This document shows, one piece after another, positions 1-6,372 of a DNA stretch of 13,914 nt (positions are counted from its first letter, which is position 1; each line of letters opens with the position of its first letter). Under the pieces are notes generated by a model that worked only from the letters and a program-made list of their open reading frames with translations, ran no database searches and was not told where the DNA came from. The DNA is from CAZQDP01 sp964592375 (GTDB lineage: Bacteria; Bacillota; Clostridia; RUG12999). The DNA is taken from NCBI GenBank assembly GCA_964592375.1, contig CAZQDP010000063.1, forward strand, positions 1 through 13,914, in the 5' to 3' direction. The translations under genes and the position numbers were made by a program.

Positions 1-52
1 TCAACAACTTTATGAAAATTCTCCCCTTTTTGGTGCATATGTATTAAAAAAA

Positions 53-87
53 GAGCGAAAAAGTAAGGTTCTTTGGATTGTTCGCTC
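53..87. terminator. Hairpin with flanking A/T tracts, possible terminator upstream of hflX
   Basis: GAGCGAA (53-59) is perfectly complementary to TTCGCTC (81-87), giving a 7-bp stem around a 21-nt loop. An A-rich run lies to the left (about 44-52) and a T-rich run to the right (88-98). On the minus strand the stem runs straight into seven T residues, and on the plus strand into ATTTTCTTTTT, so it could stop transcription from either side. The long loop and short stem make it weaker than a textbook terminator. The gene it would serve lies outside the window. Confidence 0.35.
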
Positions 88-112
88 ATTTTCTTTTTCA
101 AATATTTTATTA

Positions 113-146
113 TTTACATTAAAACGCAATTATGGTATACTATAAT
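113..146 (+). promoter_or_regulatory. Sigma-A-type promoter of the hflX operon with extended -10
   Basis: TTTACA (113-118) and TATACT (136-141) are separated by exactly 17 nt. TG lies at 133-134, one base before the -10, which is the extended -10 pattern. A second in-register box, TATAAT, overlaps at 141-146. Transcription would start near 148, leaving a leader of about 55 nt before the hflX start at 204. It is a near-consensus housekeeping promoter and no operator-like dyad is visible in it. Confidence 0.8.
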
Positions 147-203
147 AACATCAATTTGAATGCGTCTTCACATTTTACAGAGGATAAGAAAGGAAATATG
201 CAT

Positions 204-1448
204 ATGGTGGATAACACCGAGGAAATGATTGAAATTGCAGTTTTGGTCGGAGTGGATACGGGCAGAGGTGATGATCGCGCAACGCCAGAGACCATGAATG
301 AATTAGCAGAGCTTGCGCATACAGCAGGAGCGCAGGTGCGAGGGCGGGTTATTCAAAACAGGCAGGCACCGGATGTGGCGACATATATTGGTGAAGGAAA
401 GCTCAAAGAGCTTGCCGAGCTATGCCGCATGCAGGAGGCCAACTTAATTATATTTGATCATGAGCTATCCGGCTCCCAACAGCGCAATATTGAACAGGAA
501 GCACAGATACGTGTCATAGACCGAACAATGCTGATTTTGGATATTTTTGCACGTCGTGCCGCCTCCAATGAGGGAAAGCTCCAAGTGGAGCTGGCACAGA
601 TGAAATATATGCTGCCTCGGCTCGTTGGTATGGGTTTATCCTTATCCCGTCAGGGAGCGGGAATTGGCACGAGAGGCCCGGGCGAGACCAAACTTGAAAC
701 AGATCGGCGGCATATCAGGAGAAAAATCAGTGCGCTTGAAAAGGAACTTTTTGAGGTGGCACAGCGCAGAGAATATATTAGAAATCGCCGAACAAAGGAT
801 AATGTGCAAACGGTGGCCATTGTGGGATACACCAATGCCGGCAAATCCACCTTGCTGAACACATTAGCAAGCGAGAATATATATGTGGAGGATAAACTCT
901 TTGCCACACTGGACACCACCGCAAGGGGCGTGGCATTGCCAGATGGCAGGGAAGCTGTTTTTGTAGACACCGTCGGATTTATCAGAAAATTGCCACATCA
1001 TCTTGTGCAAGCATTTAAATCCACCTTAGAGGAAGCGGCATATGCAAGCCTTATTTTAAATGTCATTGATGTAACTAGTGATGAATATCATGAACATGTG
1101 AAGGTAACGGAGGAGATTTTGCATTCTCTTGGTTGCAGCGGCATTCCAATTCTGAAGGTATATAACAAATGCGATATGTCGCCGGATCTATCCGGCCTCA
1201 GTGATGGTGTATGCATTTCCGCTGCCTCAGGCATGGGGATTGATACGCTTTTAGAAGAGGTTGCCTCTCATTTGGCACCTTTGTATGAACGCATGAAGCT
1301 ACTCATTCCATATCCGAACGCTTCCCTTGCAAGTGCACTGCATGAAGAGGGGATATTAATTCACGAGGAGTATTTGCCGGAGGGTATTCTGGTGCAGGCG
1401 GATGTGGAGAATAAATATGTGTATCAATATAAGCAATATGAGCTTTAA
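204..1448 (+). CDS. hflX: GTPase HflX, ribosome-associated
   Basis: This is HflX, an OBG/HflX-superfamily GTPase that binds the 50S subunit and is known in other bacteria to split stalled or heat-damaged ribosomes. Visible with the start at 204: an N-terminal HflX domain, the family signature GPGETKLETDRR (158-169), then the G domain with G1 GYTNAGKS (208-215), G3 DTVGF (255-259) and G4 NKCD (321-324). At 414 residues it has the usual family length. The start is taken at ATG 204 because AAAGGA (189-194) lies 9 nt upstream. ATG 198 is in frame but only 3 nt from that site. A further in-frame ATG at 132 lies inside the promoter and cannot be on the transcript. A YigZ-family gene follows after 20 nt. 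Identification is firm. Confidence 0.97.
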   Translation: MVDNTEEMIEIAVLVGVDTGRGDDRATPETMNELAELAHTAGAQVRGRVIQNRQAPDVATYIGEGKLKELAELCRMQEANLIIFDHELSGSQQRNIEQEAQIRVIDRTMLILDIFARRAASNEGKLQVELAQMKYMLPRLVGMGLSLSRQGAGIGTRGPGETKLETDRRHIRRKISALEKELFEVAQRREYIRNRRTKDNVQTVAIVGYTNAGKSTLLNTLASENIYVEDKLFATLDTTARGVALPDGREAVFVDTVGFIRKLPHHLVQAFKSTLEEAAYASLILNVIDVTSDEYHEHVKVTEEILHSLGCSGIPILKVYNKCDMSPDLSGLSDGVCISAASGMGIDTLLEEVASHLAPLYERMKLLIPYPNASLASALHEEGILIHEEYLPEGILVQADVENKYVYQYKQYEL

Positions 1449-1468
1449 GCAGGACAAGAGGTGGATGG

Positions 1469-2113
1469 TTGCAAATGGAATATAAAACAGTCACTTGCAG
1501 TGCCATGGCACAGATGACGGAAAAAAAGTCCCGCTTTTTGGCATATGTCTCACCGGTCACCTGTGAGGAGCAGGCAGTGGAATTTATCAATGAAATCCGT
1601 AGCCGCCATAGAGATGCGACCCACAATGTCTATGCATATGTACTTCGCGACAATCACATCCAGCGCTATAGTGATGACGGCGAGCCCGGTGGCACAGCAG
1701 GAATTCCTGTACTGGAGGCCATCAAAAAACGAGATTTAATCGATGTTGTTGTGGTGGTAACACGTTATTTCGGCGGGGTATTACTTGGTAGTGGTGGCCT
1801 TGTGCGTGCATACTCTGCTTGTGCAGTGCTTGGAATTTGCAAGGCTTCTCCTGTTATCAAGAAGCTTTGCAGAAGGTTTTCCATTACCTGTGATTATTCT
1901 CTTAGCGGCAAAGTTGCATATGAACTTGCCAAGGGCGCTTACCATGTGGAGGATACACAATTTATGCAGGATGTCACTTTTTTGGTGTGTGTGTGCGTGG
2001 AGGAAGAAGAGGAATTTGTTTGGGCAATGACAGAGGCAACAGGCGCAAAGGCGGTGCTTGAAAAGAAAGATACAAAATACATAGAGATGAGTTTAAAGGA
2101 GGACAAAGTGTGA
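1469..2113 (+). CDS. yigZ: YigZ/IMPACT family protein (UPF0029 plus DUF1949 domains)
   Basis: The protein (214 residues) belongs to the YigZ/YvyE family, related to eukaryotic IMPACT. Its bacterial role is not settled; a link to translation or RNA binding has been proposed. The N-terminal half carries the conserved blocks YSDDGEPGGTAGIP and VTRYFGGVLLGSGGL, and the C-terminal third fits the ferredoxin-like DUF1949 domain. No signal peptide is seen, so it should be cytoplasmic. The start is taken as TTG 1469 because GAGG (1458-1461, within AAGAGGTGG) sits 7 nt upstream. ATG 1475 is the alternative, at 13 nt. It follows hflX by 20 nt and its stop overlaps the next start by 4 nt, so the genes are probably cotranscribed. 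Confidence 0.93.
   Translation: MQMEYKTVTCSAMAQMTEKKSRFLAYVSPVTCEEQAVEFINEIRSRHRDATHNVYAYVLRDNHIQRYSDDGEPGGTAGIPVLEAIKKRDLIDVVVVVTRYFGGVLLGSGGLVRAYSACAVLGICKASPVIKKLCRRFSITCDYSLSGKVAYELAKGAYHVEDTQFMQDVTFLVCVCVEEEEEFVWAMTEATGAKAVLEKKDTKYIEMSLKEDKV
2095..2113 (+). promoter_or_regulatory. Strong ribosome binding site and GTGA stop/start overlap
   Basis: AAAGGAGGA (2095-2103) lies 6 nt before a GTG start (2110-2112) that shares bases with the TGA stop of the upstream gene (2111-2113). This fixes GTG rather than a later ATG as the start and points to translational coupling between a cytoplasmic housekeeping protein and a secreted surface protein. Confidence 0.8.
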
Positions 2114-4011
2114 AAAAGCAAATTAGTATTCTATTGTGTGCAGTGTTTTTATTTGCGGCCGTCCCGATGGCCACTTTGGCGCAAGACGAGATTTTTCACC
2201 CATCGGATAACGTGGTGTTTATTGGGGACAGCATAACCCATGCAGGACAATATTCTGTATTCATTGAACATTATTATGCAACAAGGTTTCCGGGATCAAA
2301 TATTTATTTCAATAATTGCGGCATCTCGGGAGATAGCGCGGCAGGCGCACTGATGCGCTTTGATTGGGACATTATTTCAAAAGCCCCTAATCGTGCTACC
2401 ATTATGATGGGGATGAACGATATTAACAGATACGCATATGCGGACGGAGCGAACGTTTCGCAAGAGGCGAAAGACGGATACATAAATACTTGCCTCAAGA
2501 ATATTGAACAGCTCGTGCAAAAACTACAGGCAAAAGGCGTGAGTGTTACCCTCATTTCACCCTCCATTTACGACCAAACGGTACAATCTACGGCTGTCAA
2601 TATGGTAGGCTGTAATGATGCACTGGGTGCCGTAGCCAAAGGGGTAAAAGCACTATCCCAGCAATACAAATGTGGGTTTATTGACTTCTATGACAATATG
2701 AATACCATAAACAATGCATTGCAGGCAAAGAACAAGGCAAGCAGTATCTTGGGCTCGGATCGTATTCACCCGGCAGGCATGGGGCATTACCTGATGACTT
2801 ATTTCTTTTTGACCCAGCAGGGTGCTCCCGATGTGGTGAGCGAAGCTTATTTTGATACTGCAAATGCAGATAACAACCAATATCATAGTGCAGAAGTGGA
2901 TGAGCTTTTATATAATGACGAAAATATCATTTATACATATACTGCAAAAGCACTGCCCATGGCAGTTACGGCGGACTATAAGGCGGCACAGGCTTTGGTA
3001 CCGCTAGGGGATAAATTAAACCGCGAAATCATCAAAGCCTCCGGCCTTCGCGAGGGGCAGTACACCATTGAAATGGACGGAAAAAAAGTATTGGATACGA
3101 CGGCTGCACAGCTTTTGGCAGGGGTCAATATTGCAGAGATTGCTTTAAGCCCAAATCAAGTACAGGCACAGTCACTTTTCACCTTGAGTAACAATAAGAA
3201 TGCCTTAGAGCAAAAACTCAGAATAATTACTTTTTGCGAAATGTACTTTATTCGTGCCGGTATTAATTTGTATGACAGCGTTGCGATTGACACTTTCATG
3301 AAAGAAAAATTGCCTTCGATGGCGGCGTATAATCAAGGATTGTTCAACCAGTATAAAGCCAATAAAGCAGCCGAAGCAAAAATCAAAGAGGATATCGATG
3401 GCTTACGGCAGAAGCTTTCTTCACAGGCTGTGCCAGTGGAGCATAAGGTGGAAATAAAGCTTATAGGCGGCACAAAGGTGCCGCAAAGGCAAGTTGTGCA
3501 GCTGACAGATATTGAAGACAGCTGGGCAAAGGATATTATTTCTCAAAGCATTGCAAAGGGCATTGTCAGCGGCTATCCCGATAATACATTTCGGCCGGAG
3601 AATAATATCAATGTGGATGAATTTATCAAGCTGATGCTCTCTGCGGCAAAAATAAAAATATCGCCGGGTACGCCATATTGGGCACAGCCGTATATTGATA
3701 AGGCCATCGAAAATGGATCTATATTTCCTTCAGAGTATGAAACATTTGAGCGGCCTATTACCAGAGCGGAAATTGCTCGCATGCTGGTGCGTTTATCAAA
3801 CGATGTTATCTCTGCACCAAAGGAGCTGTATGCGCCTATGATCAAGGATTATGAGCAAACACCGGCAGAGATGCGGCCGTACATTCTCAAAGCGTATGCT
3901 GCAGGATATATGAAGGGCGATCCCGATGGCAACTTTAATGCAGGCGACCCAGCAACCAGAGCAGAAGCGGTTGCAATGGGTATAAGAGCTCAGGAAAAAA
4001 TCAAAAAATGA
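2110..4011 (+). CDS. Secreted SGNH/GDSL hydrolase with three C-terminal SLH modules
   Basis: This is probably a surface-displayed carbohydrate esterase (deacetylase type) of the SGNH superfamily, 633 residues. A signal peptide covers residues 1-24 (MKKQ start, hydrophobic core, cleavage after TLA). The SGNH blocks are GDSIT 39-43 with nucleophile Ser41, a glycine block near NNCGISGD, GMND with Asn103, and DRIHP with Asp217 and His220, so the whole catalytic set is present. Residues about 245-465 are a helical, partly coiled-coil-like region I do not recognise. Three SLH modules follow at about 467-513, 521-565 and 575-633, with GYPDNTFRPE and TRAE motifs. These would bind secondary cell-wall polymer and hold the enzyme on the wall. 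The substrate is unknown; neighbouring glycan genes suggest acylated polysaccharide. A lipase-like role is less likely. Confidence 0.9.
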   Translation: MKKQISILLCAVFLFAAVPMATLAQDEIFHPSDNVVFIGDSITHAGQYSVFIEHYYATRFPGSNIYFNNCGISGDSAAGALMRFDWDIISKAPNRATIMMGMNDINRYAYADGANVSQEAKDGYINTCLKNIEQLVQKLQAKGVSVTLISPSIYDQTVQSTAVNMVGCNDALGAVAKGVKALSQQYKCGFIDFYDNMNTINNALQAKNKASSILGSDRIHPAGMGHYLMTYFFLTQQGAPDVVSEAYFDTANADNNQYHSAEVDELLYNDENIIYTYTAKALPMAVTADYKAAQALVPLGDKLNREIIKASGLREGQYTIEMDGKKVLDTTAAQLLAGVNIAEIALSPNQVQAQSLFTLSNNKNALEQKLRIITFCEMYFIRAGINLYDSVAIDTFMKEKLPSMAAYNQGLFNQYKANKAAEAKIKEDIDGLRQKLSSQAVPVEHKVEIKLIGGTKVPQRQVVQLTDIEDSWAKDIISQSIAKGIVSGYPDNTFRPENNINVDEFIKLMLSAAKIKISPGTPYWAQPYIDKAIENGSIFPSEYETFERPITRAEIARMLVRLSNDVISAPKELYAPMIKDYEQTPAEMRPYILKAYAAGYMKGDPDGNFNAGDPATRAEAVAMGIRAQEKIKK

Positions 4012-4028
4012 AAGGAAGAACATTTTAT

Positions 4029-4520
4029 ATGAAGAAAACAACAATGATGATTTGCTTATCAGCCATCTTGTTACTTGTAGGAGGGTGCGGCAAACAAAAA
4101 GCACCGGCAGGACAAAGTGCCGAACCATTATCTGCTGTACCAACGGCGGCAATAGAGCAGGGGACTGCTTCTGAAAAACCGGCGGCAGATGTGCCTGCAG
4201 GGGCCACAGCGGCACCTGCACCACAAGGCGGCAATGCAGCAAAGGCTAAAGTTACATATAAATATACGTTTGCGCAGGCGCTTGAAATTGCAAAAAAAGC
4301 TGCTACCAAGCAATTTGGCAAAAATCCCATGGTTTTTCCTGCAGGCGAGGAAACACCAAGTCAGGTGGAAATTGACGGGAAAATGCGTCCCTGCTATCTC
4401 TTTGGTGCAGACGCAGCGACCATTCCAGAGGGCAATATTCGAGGACTTTATCACATTGATGCCAACACCGGTGAGGTCTTTAACAATGATAATGGAACCA
4501 TGAAAAAAATTGCATACTAA
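4029..4520 (+). CDS. Small lipoprotein with PepSY-like C-terminal region
   Basis: Hypothetical lipoprotein of 163 residues. The N-terminus MKKTTMM, a hydrophobic stretch and the lipobox VGGC with Cys20 indicate lipidation and anchoring to the outer face of the membrane. Residues about 22-70 are an Ala/Pro/Gly-rich low-complexity linker. The remaining ~90 residues contain FAQALEIAKKAA and, near the end, GLYHIDANTGEVF, which resembles a PepSY-type domain; that is a resemblance, not a firm assignment. ATG 4029 is chosen because AAAGGAAG (4011-4018) precedes it by 10 nt. The in-frame ATG 4008 overlaps the previous stop, has no ribosome binding site and would spoil the signal peptide. It starts 17 nt after the SLH-anchored hydrolase gene, so it is probably in the same operon. 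Its function is not known. Confidence 0.8.
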   Translation: MKKTTMMICLSAILLLVGGCGKQKAPAGQSAEPLSAVPTAAIEQGTASEKPAADVPAGATAAPAPQGGNAAKAKVTYKYTFAQALEIAKKAATKQFGKNPMVFPAGEETPSQVEIDGKMRPCYLFGADAATIPEGNIRGLYHIDANTGEVFNNDNGTMKKIAY

Positions 4521-4560
4521 AACGCAAGTTTTGCAATAACAAACAGGAGGCATAGGGCGA

Positions 4561-4611
4561 GTGCATGGGTGGTTAAAGTTCACTTTTGTACAGCTCTTTG
4601 CCTTTTCTTAA
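4561..4611 (+). CDS. Possible 16-codon leader peptide before the Asp-box gene
   Basis: A perfect AGGAGG (4545-4550) is followed after 10 nt by GTG 4561, which opens a short frame (VHGWLKFTFVQLFAFS) ending at TAA 4609-4611, 14 nt before the next gene's ATG. The strong site has no better use: the downstream gene has its own GGGTGA (4615-4620). It may be a translated leader or coupling ORF, or the motif may be chance. The peptide has no recognisable features beyond hydrophobicity. Confidence 0.22.
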   Translation: MHGWLKFTFVQLFAFS

Positions 4612-4625
4612 AAAGGGTGAGAAAT

Positions 4626-6263
4626 ATGATCAAAAAAATGGTGAGCATGGCATGTATTTTGATGCTGATTATCCCCAATGCAAATGCAATGCCAAAGCGT
4701 ATCGATTATCAAATCTATAAACCCGAGGTCAATATTGATACCATCTATCCTGAGCATAGCCATGATGCCACAATCATTTATTTTGGAGATCGGTTTTATG
4801 CCCAGTGGGATACGGGCCTAGAGGACAAGGGTCAGTATATTCTGCAAAGCACCAGCACGGACGGGAAAAGCTGGACACCACCGATACGACCTTATAGCTC
4901 AGAAGAAGGCAGTATCAATCCTATAAGCAGCACATACACACAATTTCAACCTTCTCTTGTTGTGGTCGGAGGCGAGCTGTGGAGCTTTTATTACGTTACA
5001 GAAAAAGGAGTCTATTTTGCAAAACTCAATGTATCCGCCGGAAAATGGGAAAATGAACATCTTTTTGGAGATGCACCTGCCAGATATCCATATCCGATGG
5101 ACGAAGGGATACAGTATAAGATATTCCCCGGCAATAATGGCATGATTACCTCGACGGGCAGGGTGGCCATTCCGGTGACGTTAATGCAAAAAGGCGTTGA
5201 ATTTTTTTCCGCTAAAAAGAAAGACGGCATCATCTATACGGACGATGGCGGTAAAAATTTTGGTGTGTCTCATGGCGTGACCATGGAAAAGGTACAGGCA
5301 TGGGAGGCTACCATTTGGGAACCTGTGCCGGGCAGGATCAACATGCTATCCAGAAGAAATCGCACAGGAGCACTTTTTCCAAAGGAAAATATCAAATACA
5401 CCATGTCCTATGACAATGGCATCACATGGCAGCCACAGAAGCTACTGCCAATAGAGCTTGCTATGTCCCGCCCATATGTGGTGCAGTGCGGTGGGCGCAG
5501 TATTTTGGCGCAAAACGATTCAGGCTTTTTATCCCAAAGTCTTATGACAAACCGAAAGAATCTCAGTTTGTTTTTTGCCAGAGCAGCAGGATTTTCCTTT
5601 ATTCCGGGGCTGAATGTGGACTATCAAAATAAGGAACCGGTGGATTATCCACAAATGGTTATCAAAGATGAGAAAGCGTATATCATTTATACTTCGCAGC
5701 CGGGTAGCAATGCACTCTCACGGCAGACTCGTTTGGCAACCGTTATGCCCTTGCCAAAAGAGAATGCGTATTATATTTTTCCAAGAAACGCAAGAGGCAG
5801 GCTGGAAGAGGATGTAGTAAACGGTAGAAGAGAACTGATATTTTATGATAATTATAGCAGCGCAACGGTAGACAGTGATGATTTTGATTTTGAAACGGCC
5901 AATATGCATATTGGGTTTTCATTCAATGTGCAAACAGATGGAATGCAAGAGATAATGAGTTATGGATATCCGGAGTTGACCATTCTTAGCATGGGGGGGA
6001 AGCTTTATGCAAGGGCTGATGGGAAGCTTCACACGGTATGTGAAATGGATGGCATCACGGATTTGGATGTCTATTTCACAAAAGACAACACGGTCATTGA
6101 AGTAGGCGGTAAGCTCTATGTGCTGCGCCACCACTTTGACCAATCCGGCTGGTTTTACTTGGGCGTGAAGGACTATTTAGGAAGAAATATGGGTTTTGGA
6201 CAATGTTTTGGAATATTCCCCGACACACTTTTTACGCAGGTTATAGAAAAAGGCAATAATTGA
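4626..6263 (+). CDS. Exported Asp-box (sialidase-fold) beta-propeller protein
   Basis: Secreted protein of 545 residues in the sialidase/BNR superfamily. The signal peptide is MIKKMVSMAC followed by a hydrophobic core, with likely cleavage after ANA (residue 21). Two canonical Asp boxes are seen, TDDGGKNF (205-212) and SYDNGITW (261-268), plus a variant STDGKSW (77-83). These mark blade turns of a beta-propeller. The last ~130 residues form a separate beta-rich part with two GGKLY segments. I cannot place the sialidase arginine triad or the Tyr/Glu and Asp catalytic residues, so true sialidase activity is uncertain; lyases and other hydrolases share this fold. ATG 4626 is chosen from GGGTGA (4615-4620) and the signal peptide; in-frame GTG 4569 is less likely. 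It follows the lipoprotein gene by 105 nt with no terminator seen. Confidence 0.82.
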   Translation: MIKKMVSMACILMLIIPNANAMPKRIDYQIYKPEVNIDTIYPEHSHDATIIYFGDRFYAQWDTGLEDKGQYILQSTSTDGKSWTPPIRPYSSEEGSINPISSTYTQFQPSLVVVGGELWSFYYVTEKGVYFAKLNVSAGKWENEHLFGDAPARYPYPMDEGIQYKIFPGNNGMITSTGRVAIPVTLMQKGVEFFSAKKKDGIIYTDDGGKNFGVSHGVTMEKVQAWEATIWEPVPGRINMLSRRNRTGALFPKENIKYTMSYDNGITWQPQKLLPIELAMSRPYVVQCGGRSILAQNDSGFLSQSLMTNRKNLSLFFARAAGFSFIPGLNVDYQNKEPVDYPQMVIKDEKAYIIYTSQPGSNALSRQTRLATVMPLPKENAYYIFPRNARGRLEEDVVNGRRELIFYDNYSSATVDSDDFDFETANMHIGFSFNVQTDGMQEIMSYGYPELTILSMGGKLYARADGKLHTVCEMDGITDLDVYFTKDNTVIEVGGKLYVLRHHFDQSGWFYLGVKDYLGRNMGFGQCFGIFPDTLFTQVIEKGNN

Positions 6264-6314
6264 GTAGTAAAAGGCAATATGTGTATAGCTTTTTTTCACG
6301 GAAGTAGGTATAAT
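6253..6314 (+). promoter_or_regulatory. Promoter A with 21-bp-spaced GCAATA repeats, upstream of the GH141-like gene
   Basis: TATAAT (6309-6314) lies upstream of the giant gene, but the expected -35 position (6286-6291) reads TAGCTT, a poor match. That position is occupied instead by the end of GCAATATGTGTATAGC (6274-6289), a dyad of the form GCNATA, 4 nt, TATNGC. A second GCAATA starts exactly 21 bp upstream at 6253, inside the last codons of the preceding gene. The same layout recurs at 10682-10743. A weak -35 overlapped by a promoter-proximal repeat suggests an activator-dependent promoter. Transcription would begin near 6321. Confidence 0.7.
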
Positions 6315-6330
6315 GAAGCTGTGTAAAGCA

Positions 6331-6349
6331 GCGATATGAAAATATCCGC
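6331..6349 (+). other. Small GAAA-loop hairpin in the leader of the GH141-like gene
   Basis: GATAT (6333-6337) pairs with ATATC (6342-6346) across a GAAA loop, and a flanking GC/GC pair can form around one bulged C. It sits in the short untranslated leader, 9 nt before the ribosome binding site AAAAGGAGG (6358-6366). It may stabilise the 5' end of the mRNA; it is too small to call a riboswitch. Confidence 0.3.
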
Positions 6350-6372
6350 ATGACTTTAAAAGGAGGATGGAT

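Noticed and set aside
10..31. On the minus strand, an AAGGGGAG-like ribosome binding site pointing out of the window
   Set aside because: The only nearby candidate start is a TTG about 12 nt away with almost no coding sequence visible, so a divergent gene cannot be supported.
2..144. A plus-strand frame open from the window edge to 144, possibly the end of an upstream gene
   Set aside because: It runs through the hairpin at 53-87 and the hflX promoter, and its translation shows no recognisable domain. An upstream gene is more likely to end before the window.
4533..4538. Another GCAATA in the gap before the exported Asp-box gene
   Set aside because: It has no partner 21 bp away and no TATAAT at the right distance, so it lacks the architecture of promoters A and B. 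A small AAAAC-GCAA-GTTTT hairpin overlaps it but is too weak to be called a terminator.
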